Source of the DNA: Candidatus Sulfopaludibacter sp. SbA3
Lineage (GTDB): Bacteria > Acidobacteriota > Terriglobia > 20CM-2-55-15
Direction: 5' to 3'
DNA length: 5,962 bases
Assembly: GCA_945861845.1 (NCBI GenBank)
Contig: CAMAWS010000229.1
Span: 1-5,962 of the forward strand
The first letter of the stretch is position 1; each line of letters starts with the position of its first letter. Both the position numbers and the translations under genes were made by a program. Below the pieces are notes generated by a model. That model searched no databases, was not told the DNA's origin, and saw only the letters and a program-made list of their open reading frames with translations. Below are positions 1 through 5,578 of this stretch, in pieces.

Positions 1-1
1 G

Positions 2-40
2 GACCCGAATTCGATCAACGTCACCGGAACCATGGGCTAG
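2..40 (+). CDS. Possible 3' end of a plus-strand gene, product unknown
   Basis: A plus-strand frame enters from the left edge and reads DPNSINVTGTMG before a TAG at 38-40. Only 12 codons are visible, so the product cannot be named. Two things favour a real gene tail: most codons end in G or C (9 of 12), as in the neighbouring genes, and the stop lies exactly against the stop of the convergent NHL gene, the two sharing the palindrome CTAG at 37-40. The short Asn/Thr/Gly-rich end would suit a secreted or outer-membrane protein, but that is a guess. The other two frames are also open over this short stretch, so chance is a real alternative. Confidence 0.33.
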   Translation, partial: DPNSINVTGTMG

Positions 41-969
41 TTGCTGGCGGGCTTCTTTTTGCTCGACTTGGTGACGTTCGGTTGCGGGACAACGGACGAC
101 GTAGTGTAGATATCTAATGTCGTCGGATCCACACTGAGGCCGTGCGGACGGCCTTCGACCTTGATCACATCGATCATCTTTCCGTCCTTATCCAACACTG
201 TTACGGCGCCGGCATTGACGTCGCTCACGTAGATGTTATCGTCGGCGGTCACGACCAGGTTGCCGCGGCCCGGCGCGTGATAGTTGGCAAGAAATTTTCC
301 GTCCTTGTCAAACACGGCGACGCGCTTGTTGTCGCTATCCGACACGAGGACGCGGCCTCTGGAATCCACGCCGACGCCGTGAGGCAGTTGAAGCTGGCCG
401 GGGCCGTTGCCCTTGGTGCCACCGAACATCCGGATATACTTGCCGTCCTTGGTGAACTGGACGACGCGTGAGTTCACGTATCCGTCGGACACGAAGATGT
501 CGCCTGCAGCGTTGAACGCGAGGTTATTCGGGCGATTGAACATGTCGCGGGAGGTGTTGTCGCCAGCCATGCCCTTCTTTCCCAGGACCATGACAACCTT
601 TCCGTCTTTATCAAACTTATTGACCACATGATCGTTGGGATCGGTAGCCCAGATGGTTCCTTCGCGGTCGATCTGAATGCTATGGGCCTGGTTGAACAGC
701 GCCTTCTCGCCCCACGCCTTCACGAACTTCCCGTCCGTCGTGAATTCGCGGAAATACGGCGCGACGCGCATCAGCACAACGACGCGTCCCTTGCCGTCGG
801 CGGCTACCGACGATGTCTCACCGCCCCACGGCACTTCCGGAGACAGTTGAGCCCACTTTGCGTTCACGTCATAAGCGTTGAACAGGCTTGCCAGAGTGGA
901 CAGTTGAGCGAACGCGCCGGTTACCAATACACCGGCGACCAGTAGTGTCAGAAATGCATACTTCTTCAT
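37..969 (-). CDS. Secreted NHL-repeat beta-propeller, peptidyl-alpha-hydroxyglycine amidating lyase (PAL)-like
   Basis: This 310-residue protein begins with a signal peptide (about 1-21, KK then a hydrophobic core, AFA before Q22), so it is probably periplasmic or secreted. NHL blades cover about 52-290, marked by repeated FDKDGK-type turns (119-124, 172-177, 220-225, 260-264) and blade ends such as SDGY and SDSDN. The layout matches the catalytic core of PAL, the enzyme that cleaves peptidyl-alpha-hydroxyglycine to a C-terminal amide and glyoxylate. R68 (VLMR), H96 (QAHS), Y164 (SDGYVNSR), H197 (LPHG) and H276 (RPHG) fall where PAL has its catalytic Arg and Tyr and its three zinc-binding His. 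The Asp that follows the last His in mammalian PAL is Gly277 here. Whether it is an enzyme or a binding propeller is not settled; many bacterial NHL proteins carry PAL-like names without tested activity. A Lys-rich tail (301-306) ends it. The start is supported by a strong ribosome binding site. It is the last gene of the minus-strand run. Confidence 0.9.
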   Translation of the reverse strand: MKKYAFLTLLVAGVLVTGAFAQLSTLASLFNAYDVNAKWAQLSPEVPWGGETSSVAADGKGRVVVLMRVAPYFREFTTDGKFVKAWGEKALFNQAHSIQIDREGTIWATDPNDHVVNKFDKDGKVVMVLGKKGMAGDNTSRDMFNRPNNLAFNAAGDIFVSDGYVNSRVVQFTKDGKYIRMFGGTKGNGPGQLQLPHGVGVDSRGRVLVSDSDNKRVAVFDKDGKFLANYHAPGRGNLVVTADDNIYVSDVNAGAVTVLDKDGKMIDVIKVEGRPHGLSVDPTTLDIYTTSSVVPQPNVTKSSKKKPASN

Positions 970-977
970 GAACCGAT

Positions 978-983
978 CCTCCT
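978..983 (-). promoter_or_regulatory. Strong Shine-Dalgarno site of the NHL gene
   Basis: On the minus strand the sequence reads AGGAGG, 8 nt before the ATG at 969. It is a full match to the consensus and fixes the start of the NHL gene. The 54-nt gap to the preceding gene also holds a minus-strand TATAAA (1007-1012) that could be a -10 box, but no convincing -35 hexamer lies at the right distance. Confidence 0.8.
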
Positions 984-1024
984 ATTCAGCAGAAACTTTC
1001 TCATTGTTTATAGCTTCTCTTGGT

Positions 1025-1876
1025 CTATCCCAGCCGAAACTGAAAGCTACCGATCAGCCTGGCTAACGATGTAAATGGCGCGAGCCACTGCCTCTTATCG
1101 AGCCAATTAACGTACGGACTCAGCAGCGAGGCCAGAGTCACGGGCGAAATCGTGGTGAATAGATCTGACGGGGCCGGAGCAAACCTTAACGCGACCGCAA
1201 CCAGCGGCGCGGTGCTGTTGATCTGCATCGTTCCCACAAAGTTCGCCGGCACCGTCAACAGATCAGAGACAAATGCAGATTTATGATTCCGTTGGTTTAG
1301 AGGATTTGTCGTTGCAACTACTAAAACGCCTTCGGTGTTCATCAACTGCAGTGTGACATCGGCAATAGCAGTGGTACTGGGGTTGGCATAGGCAACGCCG
1401 GTCCTAAAATTCCCCAATGAATCGACAAAGACCGCCTGTCGCGCGATAGGACTGGCGGAAGGCACCCCCGCCTCGGCAATCAGGCCATTGGGGCCAAACA
1501 AGGAATAATATGCCGTCCCTGTGATAACCCCAGTGGGTGCTGACACCGTCGCGAAGCCTGCCTGAAGCGCAGCCGTACCCGTAGATGTGAATTTTTGGGT
1601 CTTATTTGGCCCTAACTGAAAGCCGATCGTCCCGGTTGTAGCGGCACCGGCATTGTCCACAAATGCGACATTCAGAGCCGTGCCATCGGACTTCGTGAAT
1701 GTAATTGATCCGCTGACGGTAGCTGCCCCCGAGGGGTTCGTCAGCAAGATCGTCGTCTTGAACGATTGCGCACCAAACGCGCCGTCGGCAATTTGCGGAA
1801 AATAGAACGTCGTCTGCGCTGAGGCAAAGACCGCTGTGGAAAGGACAAACACGAGAGTCAAAACAGCGCGTTTCAT
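1025..1876 (-). CDS. Thr/Ser-rich secreted protein of two related beta-rich units, function unknown
   Basis: I do not recognise a named family. The open frame extends upstream to 1987, but the ATG at 1876 is chosen: it is followed by a clear signal peptide (1-20, MKR, hydrophobic core, ASA before Q21), preceded by a purine-rich ribosome binding site, and avoids overlapping the upstream gene. The mature part looks like two related units. Unit A (about 22-140) has TTILLTNPSG...VSGSITFTKSDG and then GFATVSAPTGVITGTAYYSL. Unit B (about 147-243) has TGVAYANPSTTA...VTLQLMNTEG and then NFVGTMQINSTAPLVAVAL. Each thus has a strand-Asn-Pro-strand segment and a later hydrophobic strand pair, which suggests immunoglobulin-like or similar beta-sandwiches. 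Roughly a fifth of the mature residues are Ser or Thr. The last ~35 residues (Trp, Arg and Lys containing, no Thr/Ser bias) do not resemble either unit. No membrane anchor or sorting signal is evident. It lies 43 nt after the TMTC-like gene and probably shares its transcript. Confidence 0.82.
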   Translation of the reverse strand: MKRAVLTLVFVLSTAVFASAQTTFYFPQIADGAFGAQSFKTTILLTNPSGAATVSGSITFTKSDGTALNVAFVDNAGAATTGTIGFQLGPNKTQKFTSTGTAALQAGFATVSAPTGVITGTAYYSLFGPNGLIAEAGVPSASPIARQAVFVDSLGNFRTGVAYANPSTTAIADVTLQLMNTEGVLVVATTNPLNQRNHKSAFVSDLLTVPANFVGTMQINSTAPLVAVALRFAPAPSDLFTTISPVTLASLLSPYVNWLDKRQWLAPFTSLARLIGSFQFRLG

Positions 1877-1881
1877 GGTAG

Positions 1882-1888
1882 CTCCCCT
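1882..1888 (-). promoter_or_regulatory. Ribosome binding site deciding the internal start of the secreted protein
   Basis: On the minus strand AGGGGAG ends 5 nt before the ATG at 1876. The alternative start at 1987 would overlap the end of the TMTC-like gene by 68 nt and would place 37 polar residues before the signal peptide. Confidence 0.65.
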
Positions 1889-1919
1889 GCCCATACTTTG
1901 CTTAGCGCATGGGGGAACG

Positions 1920-3590
1920 CTAAGGACTACTGGGCTCTGAAATCGTTTCAGGAATTTGTGTCGATGCTGCAATACCGGTCTCGCCAATCTTCTTCAACTC
2001 TTCGGCGGCTTCATTTCGGAAACCCGCCCGGTCAAGAGCCAAAGCCAGAAGCCTCCGCGCTTCCTTGTCGTCCGGCCGCCAATCCAATACCGTTCTCAGG
2101 CGCGGAATAGCTGCATCAAATCGACCATTCTTATAGTGGACAACAGCGAGGTTATATTGCGCTGGCCAGTAGTCCGGATTCAAGTTTAAAGTGCGCTCGT
2201 AGGACCGCAATGCGCGCTCGCTTTCGCCCATTGAGACCAGCGCGTTTCCCATATTGTTCCAGGCCGGCCAGTAGCCGTCCTGCTGCGCAATCGCGCGCTC
2301 GTAATAGGCAACCGCCACGGGGAAGTTTGCCTTGCGTTGCTCGATCAGTCCCAGGTTGTACAACGCCTCCGGAAAAGAACGCTGCAGTTCCAGCGCGCGA
2401 AGAAACGAACCACGTGCTTTATCCGGGTCCAATTCCAGATACGCTCCGCCGAGATTGAACCATACGCGCGCTTTTCCCGGAGCGTGTTTGACGGTGTCTT
2501 CCCACAAGGAAACGTCCGAGGCCCAGACCCTCCCCCGCTGAACCGTCAAAACGGCGAGAACCACTACCAGTCCCGAAAGGATCCATGTCCGCCGCGGAAG
2601 CTTCGCGAGACTCCAGCCGGCAAGCATTGCAAACGCGAGCATTGGCAAATACAAACGGTGCTCAAAAGCCGCATCGGCGCTGGGAACCAGGCTCGATGTG
2701 GGCGCCAGCAATATGAAGAAAGCGAGTCCCGCCAGACCTGGCACCCGCCATTTCGCGCTCCTGTACATCCGCCACGCTCCGAAAAGGATGACTGACAATC
2801 CGAGAATCTGCGGCAACGGCTGGAATTCATCGAATTGATACTCCAGCGATTGCGGATATGGAAACACGAGCAATCGAAGATAGGTATAGGCGACGCGCGT
2901 CTGGGTCACAAAATAGGAAAACGGCGTGATGGTGTTCATCATACCGATCCCGACCGTTGATTCCTCCCAGTACAAGAGCAAGCCGAGCGCAGCCACGCCG
3001 AGAGTCAGCGACGCGGCCGCCATGGAAATCCTGTAGCGATGGTTCCACAGCACTGCCACAGCCAGAGGGATCGCGATGGCCGATTCCTTGCTTTCAAAGG
3101 CGCACAAGAACAGGACGGCTGCCCAGCCATGACGATTCCCGGCAAGCGCGATCAAGCCAAGCAGCGAGAAGAAGCATGCGAGAAGAATCGAGCGCTGGTA
3201 AACGTAGAGCACAGATTCGGTCTGAATCGGATGGGAGAGAAAGATCACGGCAGCCGCAATGGCTGTCCATCGCTCGAGAAATCGCCTGAGCAACAGGAGG
3301 ATCAGTACGGCATTTGCGATGTGCAACACGATGTTGACCGCATGAAAGCCAACCGGACTGGCGCCGCCAATGAGGTGGTTCAGATAGAACGTGAAGAACG
3401 TCAACTGACGCAAATAGATCGGATTCAGGAAGTGACTCCATTGCGCCGGGTTGGTGACGTTGCTGTCCTTCAGGATCAGGACATCGTCAAAATGAAATGG
3501 ATCATTGATGGACGCTCCGAAAAGCAACAGCCCAACGCAAACCAGGCCGGCCGTGATTTTCAGCGTCTCGGGATCGTTGCTAAGCTTCAT
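1920..3590 (-). CDS. TMTC-like polytopic membrane protein (GT-C fold, putative protein O-glycosyltransferase) with C-terminal TPRs
   Basis: This 556-residue protein has a hydrophobic N-terminal part with about ten membrane helices (11-29, then between 85 and 352) and a soluble TPR part (about 374-530). It carries the marks of the TMTC family: FHFDD at 32-36 with the acidic pair D35/D36 in the first external loop, HPIQTESV at 120-127, FESKES at 165-170 and EHRLYLP at 310-316. Four TPRs are clear: about 374-405 (VWFNLGGAYLE), 408-440 (ALYNLGLIEQ), 442-475 (AWNNMGNALVSMG) and 476-509 (AQYNLAVVHYKNG), plus a partial fifth. Eukaryotic TMTCs are O-mannosyltransferases using a dolichol-phosphate sugar; bacterial relatives are mostly untested, so a polyprenol-linked donor and a protein acceptor are inference. 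Upstream codons reach a TAA with no ATG, GTG or TTG between, so ATG 3590 is the only ordinary start. Its nearest Shine-Dalgarno-like GGAGG is 19 nt away, which is too far. It heads the minus-strand run and is divergent from the glycosyltransferase gene. Confidence 0.88.
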   Translation of the reverse strand: MKLSNDPETLKITAGLVCVGLLLFGASINDPFHFDDVLILKDSNVTNPAQWSHFLNPIYLRQLTFFTFYLNHLIGGASPVGFHAVNIVLHIANAVLILLLLRRFLERWTAIAAAVIFLSHPIQTESVLYVYQRSILLACFFSLLGLIALAGNRHGWAAVLFLCAFESKESAIAIPLAVAVLWNHRYRISMAAASLTLGVAALGLLLYWEESTVGIGMMNTITPFSYFVTQTRVAYTYLRLLVFPYPQSLEYQFDEFQPLPQILGLSVILFGAWRMYRSAKWRVPGLAGLAFFILLAPTSSLVPSADAAFEHRLYLPMLAFAMLAGWSLAKLPRRTWILSGLVVVLAVLTVQRGRVWASDVSLWEDTVKHAPGKARVWFNLGGAYLELDPDKARGSFLRALELQRSFPEALYNLGLIEQRKANFPVAVAYYERAIAQQDGYWPAWNNMGNALVSMGESERALRSYERTLNLNPDYWPAQYNLAVVHYKNGRFDAAIPRLRTVLDWRPDDKEARRLLALALDRAGFRNEAAEELKKIGETGIAASTQIPETISEPSSP

Positions 3591-3595
3591 TGCGT

Positions 3596-3624
3596 TTGTT
3601 ATAGTCTGGCCTCCGAATTATAGT
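3596..3624 (+). promoter_or_regulatory. Candidate sigma70-type promoter for the glycosyltransferase operon
   Basis: TTGTTA (3596-3601, 4 of 6 to consensus) and TATAGT (3619-3624, 5 of 6) are separated by exactly 17 nt. Transcription would begin near 3631 and leave a leader of about 13 nt before the ATG at 3644. That leader is pyrimidine-rich and has no Shine-Dalgarno match, so translation may start in a near-leaderless way. The call assumes an E. coli-like consensus. Confidence 0.45.
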
Positions 3625-3626
3625 CT
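3599..3626. repeat. Two 9-bp direct repeats in the divergent promoter region
   Basis: TTATAGTCT occurs at 3599-3607 and again at 3618-3626, a 19-bp period, close to two helical turns. The copies cover both minus-strand -10 candidates and the plus-strand -10. They could be an operator read by a dimeric regulator on one face of the DNA, or simply two -10-like sequences. No regulator gene lies in the window. Confidence 0.45.
3617..3622 (-). promoter_or_regulatory. Candidate -10 box (TATAAT) for the TMTC-like gene
   Basis: The minus strand reads a perfect TATAAT here, overlapping the -10 of the plus-strand promoter by four bases. No good -35 lies 15-18 nt upstream. Transcription from it would begin near 3610, about 20 nt before the ATG at 3590, and would leave the GGAGG at 3610-3614 at or before the transcript start. 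A second, weaker minus-strand -10 (TATAAC, 3598-3603) is also present. Confidence 0.3.
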
Positions 3627-3643
3627 CACCCCCTCCCGAAAAC

Positions 3644-4756
3644 ATGAGTATCGCCGTTGTACACGACTGGCTGAATGGAATGCGTGGAGGGGAAAAGGTC
3701 CTCGAAGAGATCCTTCGCCTCTATCCCGATTCCACCATTTACACGTTGTTTCATGAGCGCGGAATGGTTTCTCCATTCATCGAGTCGCATCGAATCGTTA
3801 CGTCGTGGCTCGACAGAGTTCCCGGGGTCTATAAACGATATAGAAGCCTGCTGCCGCTCTTTCCGGCTGCCGTCCAGTCATGGAACCTCGAACACTTCGG
3901 CCTGGTAATCAGCTCGAGCCATGCCGCCGCAAAAGGCGTCCGGTGCGGCAAGACCGTCCACGTTTGTTACTGCCACACGCCGATGCGGTACGTCTGGGAT
4001 GCCGAGGACGACTACAGGATTGGACGGCTGCGCCGCGCGGCGCTCGCGACGGTCCGGTCGCGGCTGCAGCGGTGGGATTGCGAGGCTGCCCAGGGAGTTT
4101 CGCACTTCGTATCGAACTCCGGGTTCGTTCGGGACCGCATCCGGCTGTATTACGGCCGCGACGCCGAAGTCATTCATCCGCCCGTCGACACGGATTTTTA
4201 TTCGCTGGCCCCGGCCTGCCGTGAAGATTTCTACCTGGCCGCGGGCGCGCTGGTCCCGTACAAACGATTAGACCTGGTCGTGGACGCATTCAATAAGCTG
4301 GACCGGAGGCTGATCATCGCAGGCAGCGGACCGGAAAGCGCACGCCTGCGCCGTATGGCCGGACCGAACATCGAATTCCGGGGCTGGGTCTCAAACGAGG
4401 AGTTGCGAAACCTTTATCGATCTGCGCGCGCCCTGGTTTTCGCCGCGCGAGAGGATTTCGGCATCGTCACTGTAGAGGCGCGGGCATGCGGATGCCCTGT
4501 CATTGCTTTCGGCGCGGGTGGATCATCGGAAACCGTGCAGGATGGCGTCAACGGTATTGTTTTTCCGGAACAGGCGCCTGGCGACGTGATTCGCGCCGTC
4601 AGACTGTTCGAAACCTTAACGTGGCCCGCAGACCGGGTCCGATTTGGAGTGGAGCGTTTTTCTCGTGAAGTATTCCGATCAAAATTTGGGGAATTCGTCG
4701 CTGGCCGGACGAGACCGCCCCGGAAGCCAAGGGAACTCGAGACCCAGCCGGCATAG
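3644..4756 (+). CDS. Glycosyltransferase family 4, WbaZ-like (putative mannosyltransferase)
   Basis: This 370-residue GT-B enzyme probably transfers a sugar from a nucleotide donor to a lipid-linked glycan on the cytoplasmic face of the membrane. The N-terminal acceptor domain (about 1-180) starts VVHDWLNGMRGGEKVLE (5-21), the glycine-rich loop typical of WbaZ-like GT4 enzymes, and carries CYCHTPMRYVW at 108-118 with H111. The C-terminal donor domain (about 195-350) has AAGALVPYKRLDLVV (199-213) with R208 near the phosphates, IIAGSGPE (224-231) and the EX7E pair E270/E278 in the stretch from 270 to 292, followed by AFGAGGSSE. All expected catalytic features are intact. WbaZ itself is a mannosyltransferase of O-antigen synthesis; the sugar used here cannot be read from the sequence. 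ATG 3644 matches the family N-terminus exactly although no Shine-Dalgarno precedes it. The last ~16 residues (RTRPPRKPRELETQPA) look unstructured and lie in DNA shared with the start of the next gene. Confidence 0.92.
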   Translation: MSIAVVHDWLNGMRGGEKVLEEILRLYPDSTIYTLFHERGMVSPFIESHRIVTSWLDRVPGVYKRYRSLLPLFPAAVQSWNLEHFGLVISSSHAAAKGVRCGKTVHVCYCHTPMRYVWDAEDDYRIGRLRRAALATVRSRLQRWDCEAAQGVSHFVSNSGFVRDRIRLYYGRDAEVIHPPVDTDFYSLAPACREDFYLAAGALVPYKRLDLVVDAFNKLDRRLIIAGSGPESARLRRMAGPNIEFRGWVSNEELRNLYRSARALVFAAREDFGIVTVEARACGCPVIAFGAGGSSETVQDGVNGIVFPEQAPGDVIRAVRLFETLTWPADRVRFGVERFSREVFRSKFGEFVAGRTRPPRKPRELETQPA

Positions 4757-5363
4757 ATCCGTTCACGGACTCGCGGGTTTTGTAAAGCGAATGCTCGACG
4801 CCACGATTTCGCTCGCGGGATTGATCGCATGCGCTCCCCTGCTGGTAATCATCGCCGCAGCCATCTGGATTAAAAGCGGCCGGCCGATTTTCTATTCGCA
4901 AACAAGGGTCAGCATGGATGGCCGGCGCTTCAGTATCCGCAAGTTTCGAACGATGCACATCGATGCCGAGACACTGCTGGGAGCAGTATGGTCGGTCCCG
5001 AATGATCCGAGATGCACGAAAATTGGCAGCATCCTGCGGCGCCTTGGCCTCGACGAACTTCCTCAACTCTGGAACATCTTGCGCGGCGACATGAGCCTGG
5101 TTGGTCCACGGCCGGAACGCCCGGAGTTTGTCCGTGAGTTCCGTCAGGAACATCGCAACTACGACCTCCGGCACACGGTCCGTGCAGGCCTCACCGGGTA
5201 CGCGCAGGTTCACGGATGGCGTGGATACACGAGCGTTGAAGAAAGGCTCAGGCACGATCTCTACTACGTGAGGAACTGGTCGTTGGCGCTCGATCTGAAG
5301 GTGCTGTTTGAAACCCTGATTCGGGGTTGGAGCGAAAGAACGCGAATTGGAGTCCCAAAATGA
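4665..5363 (+). CDS. Undecaprenyl-phosphate sugar-1-phosphate transferase (bacterial sugar transferase, WcaJ/ExoY type, single domain)
   Basis: This enzyme would start a surface glycan by moving a sugar 1-phosphate from a UDP-sugar to undecaprenyl phosphate at the inner membrane. Numbering from GTG 4665 (232 residues): a re-entrant membrane helix with a central Pro (about 44-69, CAPLL), IRKFRTM (91-97), VWSVPNDP (108-115), LDELPQLWN with the catalytic pair D130/E131, GDMSLVGPRPERP (141-153) and RAGLTGYAQVHGWRG (173-187), then DLYYVRNWSL. The ending resembles WcaJ-type glucose-1-phosphate transferases, so a hexose such as glucose is a fair guess. The N-terminal membrane bundle of full-length WcaJ is absent. 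The start is uncertain. GTG 4665 has GGAG 10 nt upstream and keeps the basic GFVKR before the helix, as in relatives, but overlaps the previous gene by 92 nt. ATG 4791 (190 residues) avoids overlap yet loses GFVKR and has no ribosome binding site. TTG 4644 and TTG 4686 are other options. It is co-transcribed with the GT4 gene. Confidence 0.9.
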   Translation: MKYSDQNLGNSSLAGRDRPGSQGNSRPSRHRSVHGLAGFVKRMLDATISLAGLIACAPLLVIIAAAIWIKSGRPIFYSQTRVSMDGRRFSIRKFRTMHIDAETLLGAVWSVPNDPRCTKIGSILRRLGLDELPQLWNILRGDMSLVGPRPERPEFVREFRQEHRNYDLRHTVRAGLTGYAQVHGWRGYTSVEERLRHDLYYVRNWSLALDLKVLFETLIRGWSERTRIGVPK

Positions 5364-5460
5364 TTGTGCTTCAAGCGTAGTCCCCGCCTGCTCGAGGTCT
5401 TCTTGAGGACAGCAACAGCCTATAGGACTCAACCGTGGTGCTGGATCTCGACGGTAAGCT

Positions 5461-5542
5461 GTGGGCGCGGGGCTTCAGCCCCGTGCAAAGTTCCAGAAAC
5501 TCTCTGTTTGATCCTGGAACGGGGCTGAAGCCCCGTTCCCAC
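5461..5542. repeat. REP-like compound inverted repeat between convergent genes
   Basis: The arms at 5461-5484 and 5519-5542 are inverted copies matching at 22 of 24 positions. Each arm contains its own palindrome: GGGGCTTCAGCCCC at 5469-5482 and GGGGCTGAAGCCCC at 5521-5534, the latter extending to a perfect 24-nt palindrome at 5516-5539. Inside the arms a further pair, GTTCCAG (5490-5496) and CTGGAAC (5514-5520), is also perfectly complementary. The DNA or RNA can therefore fold as two small hairpins or one long stem. This is the build of REP/BIME elements, which are spread by RAYT transposases and often sit between convergent genes, as here (sugar transferase ends at 5363, nucleotidase at 5579). 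No RAYT gene is in the window. The rest of 5364-5578 holds nothing I can identify. Confidence 0.75.
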
Positions 5543-5578
5543 CGGTAGACCGAAACGTCCGAACTTCGACAACTCCTG

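Noticed and set aside
1891..1915. Short inverted repeat CCCAT/ATGGG in the gap between the TMTC-like gene and the secreted protein gene
   Set aside because: A 5-bp stem with a long loop is within chance and there is no T-run, so I do not call a terminator or a regulatory structure.
1877..1987. Upstream extension of the secreted protein gene to a start at 1987
   Set aside because: It would put 37 polar residues before a clear signal peptide and overlap the TMTC-like gene by 68 nt, while the internal ATG has a good ribosome binding site.
3610..3615. CGGAGG on the minus strand as the ribosome binding site of the TMTC-like gene
   Set aside because: It lies 19 nt from the only available ATG, well outside the usual 5-10 nt, and may be upstream of the transcript start.
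3039..3623. Plus-strand open frame of 194 codons opposite the TMTC-like gene
   Set aside because: It is a low-complexity, Arg/Gln/Glu-rich translation antisense to a well-supported membrane protein, and it runs through the divergent promoter region.
5390..5415. Possible hairpin just after the sugar transferase gene
   Set aside because: Only short broken pairings (TGCT with AGCA, GTC with GAC) can be drawn and no T-run follows.
4599..5432. Long minus-strand open frame (277 codons) opposite the sugar transferase
   Set aside because: It runs antisense to a gene with an intact catalytic core, its translation shows no family motif, and long antisense frames are expected in GC-rich codon use.
5516..5539. 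Intrinsic terminator formed by the 24-nt GC-rich palindrome
   Set aside because: The stem is strong but no T-run follows it on either strand, and the loop is only two bases. It fits a REP-type unit better, although it may still affect 3' ends.
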